From: Rhodospirillales bacterium
Lineage (GTDB): Bacteria > Pseudomonadota > Alphaproteobacteria > Rhodospirillales > Casp-alpha2
Direction: 5' to 3'
Length of the DNA stretch: 5,155 nt
Assembly (NCBI GenBank): GCA_028282185.1
Contig: JANQIJ010000109.1
Location: forward strand, 1-5,155
Shown: positions 1 through 4,301 of the stretch, piece by piece
Position numbering within the stretch: the stretch's first letter is position 1
Layout: the number at the start of each line of letters is the position of its first letter
Translations under genes and position numbers: made by a program
Notes under the pieces: generated by a model
What the model was told of the DNA's origin: nothing
Databases searched by the model: none
The model's input: the letters and a program-made list of their open reading frames with translations, nothing else

Positions 1-270
1 GGGATGGGTCGACGGACCGTAGGCACGGAGCCGTTCGCGACGGCGGACCGGCACGACCCCGCCGGCGTCTTCCGTAACGTCGATGGCATAGGGACCGACG
101 ACGACCAGGGTCTGGTCCGGCGCCGCCCCGACGGATTCCATGACCGCGGCCTCGGCTTCCGACCGGGACATCCAGGCCGCGTCGATATCCGCGACCCAGC
201 CGCCGTCCGGCGCGAGAAACACGGCTTCGCCGTCGTCCAAGCGGTTGGCGGTGATGACTTTATTGCTCAT
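1..270 (-). CDS. DUF2849 domain protein, 3' end cut off by the window
   Basis: The first 90 residues are visible, beginning MSNKVITANRLDDGEAVFLA, and the frame stays open to the window edge. The opening K-V-x-T-A-N-R-L-x-D-G-E-x-V-x-L, the following G-G-W (residues 24-26), the P-Y-x-I-D-V near 60-65 and the basic R-R-R-E-R-L-R-A-x-G-P near 77-86 are the hallmarks I recall for DUF2849, a family of about 95-110 residues, so only a short C-terminal piece is missing. Its biochemical role is unknown. In alphaproteobacteria it typically sits directly before the sulfite/nitrite reductase gene (cysI) in sulfate-assimilation operons; that gene would lie just outside the window. The ATG at 270 has GGAAA 12 bases upstream, slightly far; an in-frame GTG at 282 abuts that GGAAA, so ATG is preferred. 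It is preceded by an AT-rich regulatory island. Family recognised from memory of its conserved residues, not from a search. Confidence 0.85.
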   Translation of the reverse strand, partial: MSNKVITANRLDDGEAVFLAPDGGWVADIDAAWMSRSEAEAAVMESVGAAPDQTLVVVGPYAIDVTEDAGGVVPVRRRERLRAYGPSTHP

Positions 271-328
271 GGCTTCACTCACTTTCCAGACGACGCCGCG
301 CCGCCTCGTTAATTTAACAAATTTTTTA

Positions 329-353
329 TGTGTGACTTTCAATTTATCACACA
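329..353. promoter_or_regulatory. Operator-like dyad TGTGTGA-N11-TCACACA
   Basis: TGTGTGA (329-335) and TCACACA (347-353) are perfect 7-bp arms separated by 11 bases, so the half-site centres are 18 bp apart, close to two helical turns. A third half-site in the same orientation as the right arm (ATCACAAA, 370-377) makes an imperfect direct repeat with ATCACACA (346-353). The dyad lies 59-83 bases upstream of the DUF2849 start codon, downstream of the candidate promoter. The TGTGA/TCACA half-sites resemble those of the CRP/FNR superfamily, but the spacer is longer than the CRP N6. The protein that binds is not identifiable. Confidence 0.45.
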
Positions 354-359
354 ATTAAT

Positions 360-385
360 GTTATATTTAATCACAAATACGTCAA
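360..385 (-). promoter_or_regulatory. Weak candidate promoter for the DUF2849 gene
   Basis: On the minus strand TTGACG (385-380) resembles a sigma70 -35 box and TATAAC (365-360) a -10 box. The spacer is only 14 bases, shorter than the usual 16-18, so either an activator is needed or another -10 in this AT-rich stretch is used. Transcription from here would give a leader of about 80 bases that includes the TGTGTGA dyad, which would suit repression by a bound protein. Confidence 0.3.
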
Positions 386-508
386 TTCATTTGTTAAATA
401 AATTAAATTACTTATTTTATTTGTAATTTTTGCGAAAGGCACGATCGCCGTCACGAGTCGCCGCCGCAACGCGACAAGGCGGTGTTTGGAGGCAGGGTTT
501 CCTTGGGC

Positions 509-2143
509 CTATACGGCCAGCGCCATCCCATCCCGGCCCGGATCGGCGCCCCCATCCGGCTGGCCGTCGGTCAGGCGGATCGCATGGACGCCGGCGAAAT
601 GGTAGTTGATCGGATAGCGGCGGGTCGGGTAGCCGCCGGCGTTCAACGCCGCTTCGACGCTGCGCGGGATGCGGTTGACGATTTCGATGATGTCGCTGGT
701 CGCGGAAAACCGCGCGGCCGCGACCGCCTGCTGCGCGTCCATGGCGAAATCCACATGATTCAGGATCGCCTGCAGCACGCCCATGGCGATATAGGTCCCG
801 CCGGGCGCGCCGACAACGAACCGGGGCGCGTCGCCGTCAAACAGGATAACCGGCGCCATCGAGGTAAACCGCGCCTTGCCCGGCGCCAGCGACCCGGGGC
901 GCCCGGGCCGGGGGTCGAACACGCCCATGCAGCCGTTGTATATGAATCCCAGGCCCGGCGTGGTCACACCGGACGGCATGCCGAGCGAATGGGTCAGCGA
1001 CACGCAATTGCCGGCGCCGTCGACGACGCAGACGTGGGTCGTGTCCTTCGATTCCAGCGGCCCGCCCGCCGCGTCGCGGCCCAGGCGCGGCACATGGGTG
1101 ATCTCGCCGGCCTTGATCCGCGCCGCTTGCTCCCTGGCATAGGTCTTGTCCAACAGGCGGTCGAGCGGCACCTCGACGAAGCGGGGGTCGCCCACGTGAT
1201 TGTCCTTGTCGACAGTGGCGATCTTCATCGCCTCGGCCACGGTCTTTATGTACGCGGGGGAATTATGGCCCATGGCGGCCAGGTCGAAGTTCGCCAGGAT
1301 GTTGAGCATCTCCAGAACCATCACGCCGCCCGCCGGCGGCGCCGGCGCGGCCACCCGCAATCCCCGGTATTCGGTCCAGATCGGCGCTGTCTCCTCGGGC
1401 CCGCAGGCCGCCAGGTCCGCCGCCGCGATCCGCCCGCCGCCCGCCGCCATGTCGTCGGCGATGCGCCCGGCGATCTCGCCGGTATAAAAATCGTCGGCGC
1501 CGGCCCGGGCGATCCGCTCAAGCGTCTCGGCCATGTCCGGGTTTCGGATCTCGTCGCCGATTTCCTTCAGGCTGCCGTCGGCGTTCAAATAGATCGCCGC
1601 CGTCGCCGGATGGGTCTCCAAATAGGCGCGGTGCTGGACCCGGCCTGCCGGTTCCTTCTGGGTCCAGAACCGATACATATGCGGGCGCACCATATACCCA
1701 TCGCGGGCAAAGCCGATGGCCGGTTGGATCAATTCGGCCAAGGGCCGCGTGCCGTAGCGTGCGACTGCGGCATCCAGGGCCTTGAGCGTCTCCGGCGTGG
1801 CGATCGCGCCGTAGCCGACCTCATTCACCCGGCCCTTGAGGATGAAGCCGAAGCCGTCTTCGGTTTCGGCCTCGAGCAGGTCCTGCCACATCTCCGGCGT
1901 GACCGAGGCCGGCGCACGGGCATGAAAATCAAGCGTGAGATGCCGTCCCGCCTCCGGCAGGTACAGATGCATCACGCCAAACCCGGCGATCCCGCACATG
2001 AAGGGGTCGACGACCGTCTGCGCCAAGGCCGTGGCCACCGCCGCATCGACGGCGTTGCCGCCGTCCGCCAGCACCCGGGCGCCGACCTCGACCGGTTCCG
2101 GTTGAGGCGCCACGACCATGGCCCGGCCCGCCGTCGCCGTCAT
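509..2143 (-). CDS. Gamma-glutamyltransferase-like Ntn hydrolase, cytosolic, atypical substrate pocket
   Basis: The protein has 544 residues, starting MTATAGRAMV at the ATG at 2143, which has GGAG 9 bases upstream; a longer reading would overlap the preceding gene and add non-family sequence. The family signature DGGNAVDAAVA lies at 27-37. The self-processing nucleophile is Thr368 in D-T-T-H-V (equivalent to T391 of E. coli GGT), so autocleavage should give subunits of about 367 and 177 residues. The oxyanion-hole pair in G-A-P-G-G is Gly448-Gly449, and F-T-S-M-A-P (426-431) replaces the E. coli S-S-M-S-P. By alignment from memory, residues that hold the gamma-glutamyl group differ: R114 becomes His74, N411 Gly388, Q430 Cys405 and D433 Val408. 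No signal peptide is present, unlike the periplasmic E. coli enzyme. It may therefore be an amidohydrolase of another substrate; the family also contains oxamate amidohydrolase HpxW. It follows the adducin/aldolase-family gene by 40 bases, indicating an operon. Family assignment is secure, substrate unknown. Confidence 0.93.
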   Translation of the reverse strand: MTATAGRAMVVAPQPEPVEVGARVLADGGNAVDAAVATALAQTVVDPFMCGIAGFGVMHLYLPEAGRHLTLDFHARAPASVTPEMWQDLLEAETEDGFGFILKGRVNEVGYGAIATPETLKALDAAVARYGTRPLAELIQPAIGFARDGYMVRPHMYRFWTQKEPAGRVQHRAYLETHPATAAIYLNADGSLKEIGDEIRNPDMAETLERIARAGADDFYTGEIAGRIADDMAAGGGRIAAADLAACGPEETAPIWTEYRGLRVAAPAPPAGGVMVLEMLNILANFDLAAMGHNSPAYIKTVAEAMKIATVDKDNHVGDPRFVEVPLDRLLDKTYAREQAARIKAGEITHVPRLGRDAAGGPLESKDTTHVCVVDGAGNCVSLTHSLGMPSGVTTPGLGFIYNGCMGVFDPRPGRPGSLAPGKARFTSMAPVILFDGDAPRFVVGAPGGTYIAMGVLQAILNHVDFAMDAQQAVAAARFSATSDIIEIVNRIPRSVEAALNAGGYPTRRYPINYHFAGVHAIRLTDGQPDGGADPGRDGMALAV

Positions 2144-2152
2144 CGCCCTGGA

Positions 2153-2156
2153 CTCC
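2153..2156 (-). promoter_or_regulatory. Ribosome binding site fixing the start of the GGT-like gene
   Basis: GGAG on the minus strand stands 9 bases before the ATG at 2143. It supports this start over the in-frame GTG at 2158, which would begin almost on top of the site, and over still longer in-frame readings that run into the upstream gene. Confidence 0.65.
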
Positions 2157-2183
2157 ACGCCATCCCACCTTTGCCCTGGCCGA

Positions 2184-2960
2184 TCAATGTCTGTAGTCCG
2201 GTTCTTCCCGGTCCAACATGCGCAGGAAGGCGGCGAAGGTGTCGGCCCCCTTGGGCGTGCCGTCGCCATCGAACTGCTGGGCCGCGTGCTCGCAGACCTC
2301 GGGCGGCGGGATGATCAGTTCGGCGCCGCCCGACTGGGCTTTCAACTGCAATTCACAGGCGTCCTGCAGGTAACGATGATGATGGAACGCCTCGGCGATG
2401 GTCCGCCCGGCGGTCAACAGCCCGTGGTTGCGCAGGATCATCGAATGATGGTTGCCGAGATCGCGGACCAGGCGCTCGCGTTCGTCGGTGTCCGTCGAGA
2501 TGCCTTCATAGTCGTGATAGGCGACCCGGTTGTGAAACTGCATGGATTTCTGATTGAGCGGCAACAGGCCCTGCTTCTGCGCCGACACCGCCATCCCGGC
2601 CATGGTGTGGGTGTGAATCACACAGACCGCGTCGCCGCGCGACATATGAACCGCGGAATGGATCACGAAGCCGGCCTGGATCACTTCATAGGGGCTGTCG
2701 TCCAGGACGTTGCCGTCGACGTCGATCTTCACCAGATTGGAGGCGCAGACCTCGGAAAACAGGTGGCCGTAGGGGTTGATCAGGAAATGGTGTTCACGCC
2801 CCGGCAGGCGGACCGACGAATGGGTAAAAATCCCGTCGTCCCAGCCGAACCTCCGAACCAAGCGGTAGACCGCCGCCAGTTCGCAGCGCAACTGCCATTC
2901 TTCTTCCGAAACCTTGTCCCGAAGGCTCGGGACCTCTTTCAACTGGATCACCGTTGACAT
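2184..2960 (-). CDS. Class II aldolase/adducin-family protein
   Basis: The protein has 258 residues, a normal length for the adducin-like branch of class II aldolases (FucA/AraD fold, Zn-dependent, cytosolic). Visible landmarks are G-I-F-T-H-S-S-V-R (43-51), F-L-I-N-P-Y-G (59-65), the metal-binding pair His116 and His118 in V-I-H-T-H-T, and the third metal histidine His179 in R-N-H-G-L-L. By alignment from memory, the catalytic acid of fuculose-phosphate aldolase (Glu73) falls on Gly97 in Q-A-G-F-V-I-H, a change typical of this adducin-like subgroup. A true sugar-phosphate aldolase activity is thus doubtful, and decarboxylase or unknown chemistry is possible. The start at 2960 has a strong GGAGGA site 4 bases upstream. 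It has its own promoter and palindromic operator and is followed after 40 bases by the GGT-like gene, with which it probably acts in one pathway. Substrate unknown. Confidence 0.93.
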   Translation of the reverse strand: MSTVIQLKEVPSLRDKVSEEEWQLRCELAAVYRLVRRFGWDDGIFTHSSVRLPGREHHFLINPYGHLFSEVCASNLVKIDVDGNVLDDSPYEVIQAGFVIHSAVHMSRGDAVCVIHTHTMAGMAVSAQKQGLLPLNQKSMQFHNRVAYHDYEGISTDTDERERLVRDLGNHHSMILRNHGLLTAGRTIAEAFHHHRYLQDACELQLKAQSGGAELIIPPPEVCEHAAQQFDGDGTPKGADTFAAFLRMLDREEPDYRH

Positions 2961-2964
2961 GCCG

Positions 2965-2970
2965 TCCTCC
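2965..2970 (-). promoter_or_regulatory. Strong Shine-Dalgarno site of the aldolase-family gene
   Basis: GGAGGA on the minus strand, with 4 bases to the ATG at 2960 (5 from the GGAGG core), is the closest match to the anti-Shine-Dalgarno among the recognised genes here. It fixes the start codon and suggests efficient translation once the operon is derepressed. Confidence 0.75.
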
Positions 2971-3015
2971 CCTCACGCGTCGTCCTGGCAGACCGCCGGA
3001 TCGGCGACCGGACCA

Positions 3016-3031
3016 GGATTGTACACAATCC
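3016..3031. promoter_or_regulatory. 16-bp perfect palindromic operator, GntR/FCD type
   Basis: GGATTGTACACAATCC has 7-bp arms (GGATTGT and ACAATCC) around a 2-base centre. The core TTGTACACAA has the TTGT-NN-ACAA symmetry seen in operators of GntR-family (FCD subfamily) repressors such as VanR- and DgoR-like proteins (from general knowledge). It overlaps the -10 of the aldolase/GGT operon promoter, the classical place for repression, where a metabolite of the pathway would release the repressor. No regulator gene lies in this window. Confidence 0.6.
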
Positions 3032-3048
3032 GGGGGGCGGCAAGTCAA
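3018..3048 (-). promoter_or_regulatory. Sigma70-like promoter of the aldolase-GGT operon
   Basis: On the minus strand TTGACT (3048-3043) is the -35 and TACAAT (3023-3018) the -10, with a 19-base spacer, a little long; reading the -35 two bases further downstream gives 17. TACAAT matches five of six consensus bases. Transcription would start near 3011, giving a leader of about 50 bases to the ATG at 2960. The -10 lies inside the palindromic operator. The 2961-3101 gap contains nothing else I can identify. Confidence 0.5.
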
Positions 3049-3101
3049 TCGGCGTCGGTGCCGTCAGGCAACGTCGTTTGGTCGCGGCCAATCGCCGGCG
3101 A

Positions 3102-3788
3102 TCAGTCGGCGGCGTCGGTGGTCGCCGCGTCGGCGGTGGCGGGCGTCTCGGCCGGGGTTTCGCTTGATGTCTCTGATACCGCCTCAGGCGTCGGGGCTTC
3201 CGTGACCTCGGCGGTTTTCTTGCGCCGCCCCCGGCCCGCGCGCGGCGCCGGTCGGGCATCCGAATCGCTCGGTGCCGGCGCCTCGGCCGGCTGCGTGATG
3301 AAACCCGGCAGGCCCTGCGCATCCGGTTGGTCACCGGCGCCCGGGTCGACCGGCGGTTGGACAGACCGATCTGCGGCGTCCTGGGAAGCTGCCTGATCCG
3401 CGGCCGGCTGCGTCGGCTGATCAGCCGCGTCGATGGCGATTTGCACTTCTTCAGGCCCGCCCTCGGCGCCGCCCGGCGTGTCGGAACGGTCGCGGCCGTT
3501 GCCGCCGCGGCCGCGCGGCTGTTGATTCCGGTCGCCATTGCGCTGCTCTTCCGTGTTCAACAGGCGATAATAATGCTCGGCGAACTGGAAATAGGATTCG
3601 GCCGCGATCCGGTCACCGGACGACGAGGCATCCCGCGCCAAGGCAAGATACTTGTCCAGCACCTGCTGCGCCGACCCACGGACCTTGACGCCGGGACCGT
3701 TGCTTTCGAAGGTTTGATTGCGAATGTTTCCGTGGCGCTTGTTGCCGCCACGACCGCGCGACCGTCTGTTGTTGGAGCCTTTGTTCAT
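3102..3788 (-). CDS. DUF4167 domain protein with long disordered tail
   Basis: The protein has 228 residues. Residues 1-22 are basic and rich in Arg, Gly and Asn (R-R-S-R-G-R-G-G-N). Residues 25-78 form the conserved DUF4167 core: Q-T-F-E-S-N-G-P-G-V-K-V-R-G-S-A, then D-K-Y-L-A-L-A-R-D-A, G-D-R-x-A-A-E-S-Y and A-E-H-Y-Y-R. From 85 to the end it is low-complexity, with a Gly/Arg patch, an acidic Ala/Pro/Gln stretch, a basic G-R-G-R-R-K-K cluster (185-191) and a Thr/Glu/Ala tail. This is the common design of alphaproteobacterial DUF4167 proteins, whose function is unknown; the basic end suggests nucleic-acid binding (inference). In relatives the gene usually sits between prmC and clpB; here prmC is upstream as expected but 489 bases away, and no clpB follows. 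An in-frame TGA just upstream leaves ATG 3788 as the first possible start; its AGGGA site is close, about 3 bases. Confidence 0.92.
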   Translation of the reverse strand: MNKGSNNRRSRGRGGNKRHGNIRNQTFESNGPGVKVRGSAQQVLDKYLALARDASSSGDRIAAESYFQFAEHYYRLLNTEEQRNGDRNQQPRGRGGNGRDRSDTPGGAEGGPEEVQIAIDAADQPTQPAADQAASQDAADRSVQPPVDPGAGDQPDAQGLPGFITQPAEAPAPSDSDARPAPRAGRGRRKKTAEVTEAPTPEAVSETSSETPAETPATADAATTDAAD

Positions 3789-3827
3789 GTTCCCTGCAAC
3801 ACGTCAGTTAGGGGGCTGCCGGACTTC

Positions 3828-3865
3828 CCTGTTCAACGACCAGCCTCTGGCCTGTTCAACGACCA
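3828..3865. repeat. Two direct copies of a 15-bp sequence, 23-bp period
   Basis: CCTGTTCAACGACCA occurs identically at 3828-3842 and 3851-3865, separated by 8 bases. A weaker copy matching 11 of 15 positions begins at 4019 (shared core CTGTTCAA, 4020-4027), and the core is found inverted (TGAACAG) at 3980-3986. The pair lies 40-77 bases upstream of the DUF4167 start codon. It may be a tandem regulator-binding site or a small local duplication. It does not fit the alphaproteobacterial LexA box GTTC-N7-GTTC. Confidence 0.6.
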
Positions 3866-4036
3866 ATCCTGGCGCCGACACCCGGCAATCAAACCGGACC
3901 TCGGCCCCGAAACCGACAAGAACCCATTTGGCCCCGCGGTCGCTGCCAACCAGTTGATCGGCTTATGCCTCGACCCGAATGAACAGATCGCAACATCGGC
4001 CGCCCGGTCGGCGGACAGGCTGTTCAAAGAACGATC

Positions 4037-4064
4037 GCCTTAGTCGAAAACATGCCTCTGTCAA
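4037..4064 (-). promoter_or_regulatory. Candidate promoter for the DUF4167 gene
   Basis: A perfect -35 hexamer TTGACA (4064-4059, minus strand) is followed after 16 bases by TAAGGC (4042-4037), which is a poor -10. If used, the leader to the ATG at 3788 would be about 240 bases and would carry the direct repeats. It would explain how DUF4167 is expressed despite its distance from prmC. A low-confidence call resting mainly on the -35. Confidence 0.3.
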
Positions 4065-4171
4065 ACACAGGCGCGCGTCACTTTGCTCAGGGAAATCCCG
4101 TGGGTGTGTCCCATGACATTTGTTCGATACCCGCTGCCTCGGAGATTTCCTTGGCGACAATCGACTGCGTG

Positions 4172-4237
4172 TCAGGGGGACAATACCCGTGGCGGTCTCC
4201 TGACCACCACGATCACCCTAGACCGGTTCCCCCTCAT
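4172..4237 (-). CDS. Candidate 21-codon small ORF downstream of prmC
   Basis: An ATG at 4237 stands 6 bases after GGAG in the run AAAAAAGGAG (4253-4244), a better initiation site than that of the DUF4167 gene. The ORF starts MRGNRSRVIVVVRR and ends P-P-R-V-L-S-P before TGA at 4174-4172. It begins 40 bases after the prmC stop, so translation could be coupled. The peptide is strongly basic with a central Val/Ile run and matches no family I know. The last two codons plus stop are TCC CCC TGA C; a +1 slip of tRNA-Pro on CCC would read on through 28 further codons to TGA at 4089-4087. The same bases form a nested stem structure, so the open frame may be incidental to an RNA element. It could be a leader peptide, a small protein, or chance. 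Confidence 0.3.
   Translation of the reverse strand: MRGNRSRVIVVVRRPPRVLSP
4174..4234 (-). other. Candidate structured RNA element, two nested stems
   Basis: In the minus-strand RNA AGGGGGA (4234-4228) pairs perfectly with TCCCCCT (4180-4174). Inside, CGTGGTGGTC (4211-4202) pairs over ten positions with GACCGCCACG (4197-4188) around an AGGA tetraloop. One inner pair is U-G in the minus-strand RNA but would be a C-A mismatch in a plus-strand RNA, which favours the minus strand. The outer stem starts directly after the small-ORF ATG and ends in its stop codon. No U-tract follows, so it is not an intrinsic terminator. An exposed AGGA loop is a conceivable site for an RNA-binding protein. I cannot assign it to a known riboswitch or sRNA family. 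Confidence 0.4.
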
Positions 4238-4243
4238 TTCCAA

Positions 4244-4253
4244 CTCCTTTTTT
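4244..4253 (-). promoter_or_regulatory. A-rich strong ribosome binding site with no recognised gene behind it
   Basis: AAAAAAGGAG on the minus strand, followed by 6 bases and ATG. An unpaired A-run before GGAG is typical of efficient initiation regions. It lies in the gap behind prmC and is the main argument that the 21-codon frame at 4237 is translated. Confidence 0.4.
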
Positions 4254-4256
4254 CGT

Positions 4257-4301
4257 GGCGCCTATGGCATTTCAGGCTTAGCTTGAACTGCCATAGGCGC
4301 C
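4257..4301 (-). other. 13-bp hairpin spanning the prmC stop codon
   Basis: GGCGCCTATGGCA (4257-4269) is the exact reverse complement of TGCCATAGGCGCC (4289-4301), with a 19-base loop that holds the TAA stop of prmC; a further TTCA/TGAA pairing in the loop can lengthen the stem. On the minus strand the stem is followed by ACGAAAAAAGG, not a U-tract, so classical Rho-independent termination is not supported. It may protect the 3' end of the prmC message or control access to the ribosome binding site just behind it. Confidence 0.6.

Larger units (their letters stand above)
312..399. repeat. 11-bp perfect inverted repeat bounding the AT-rich island
   Basis: ATTTAACAAAT at 312-322 is the exact reverse complement of ATTTGTTAAAT at 389-399. 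The arms are 66 bases apart and enclose the inner operator-like dyad. A related half-site, ATTTGTAAT, occurs at 419-427. In such AT-rich sequence some symmetry is expected by chance, but an 11-bp perfect match within 90 bases is notable. It could be paired protein-binding sites that loop the DNA. Confidence 0.6.
311..430. promoter_or_regulatory. AT-rich intergenic island upstream of the DUF2849 gene
   Basis: By hand count only 19 of 120 bases are G or C, against about two thirds in the flanking genes, and the borders are abrupt. It lies between the stop of the GGT-like gene (509) and the start of the DUF2849 gene (270), so it is the natural promoter/operator region of the latter. It contains an outer 11-bp inverted repeat, an inner 7-bp inverted repeat, a third TGTGA-type half-site and an imperfect promoter, each listed separately. 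The rest of the 271-508 gap (431-508) is ordinary GC-rich sequence in which I see no gene and no terminator with a U-tract. Confidence 0.7.
3789..4171. other. Gap between the prmC-associated element and DUF4167
   Basis: No protein of a known family is seen on either strand. On the minus strand the frame that could follow a +1 slip from the small ORF runs to 4087 and ends in CCC TGA; a second overlapping frame runs from 4160 to 3963. Neither has a ribosome binding site or recognisable motifs. Small GC-rich hairpins occur, for example CCGCC/GGCGG near 4000-4015, but none is followed by a U-tract. The stretch holds the candidate promoter and the direct repeats listed separately. It may be a long leader of the DUF4167 message or decayed sequence. 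Confidence 0.4.

Noticed and set aside
2144..2269. A longer N-terminus for the GGT-like protein starting at 2269
   Set aside because: It would overlap the end of the preceding gene by 86 bases and add 42 residues of non-family sequence; the ATG at 2143 has a good ribosome binding site.
482..2314. A 610-codon open frame on the plus strand opposite the GGT-like gene
   Set aside because: It is a GC-rich antisense shadow: very rich in Arg, Gly, His and Asp with no domain, while the minus strand encodes a clear GGT-family protein with all key motifs.
2118..2957. A 279-codon open frame on the plus strand opposite the aldolase-family gene
   Set aside because: It mirrors the codons of the class II aldolase/adducin gene, which has the metal histidines and a strong ribosome binding site; the plus frame has no recognisable family.
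3063..3074. Small hairpin TGCC-GTCA-GGCA as a terminator for DUF4167
   Set aside because: The stem has only four pairs and no U-tract follows on the minus strand.
3051..3120. Repeated GGCGTCGGTG at 3051-3060 and 3111-3120
   Set aside because: A 10-base GC-rich repeat, with one copy inside the Ala/Asp-rich coding tail of the DUF4167 gene; expected by composition.
4118..4140. GTTCGATAC resembling a tRNA T-loop
   Set aside because: The flanking bases cannot form the T-stem, and no acceptor or anticodon stems fit around it.
3963..4160. A 65-codon minus-strand frame in the prmC-DUF4167 gap as an independent gene
   Set aside because: The start lacks a Shine-Dalgarno sequence and no motif is seen; it is kept only as a possible continuation in the frameshift finding.
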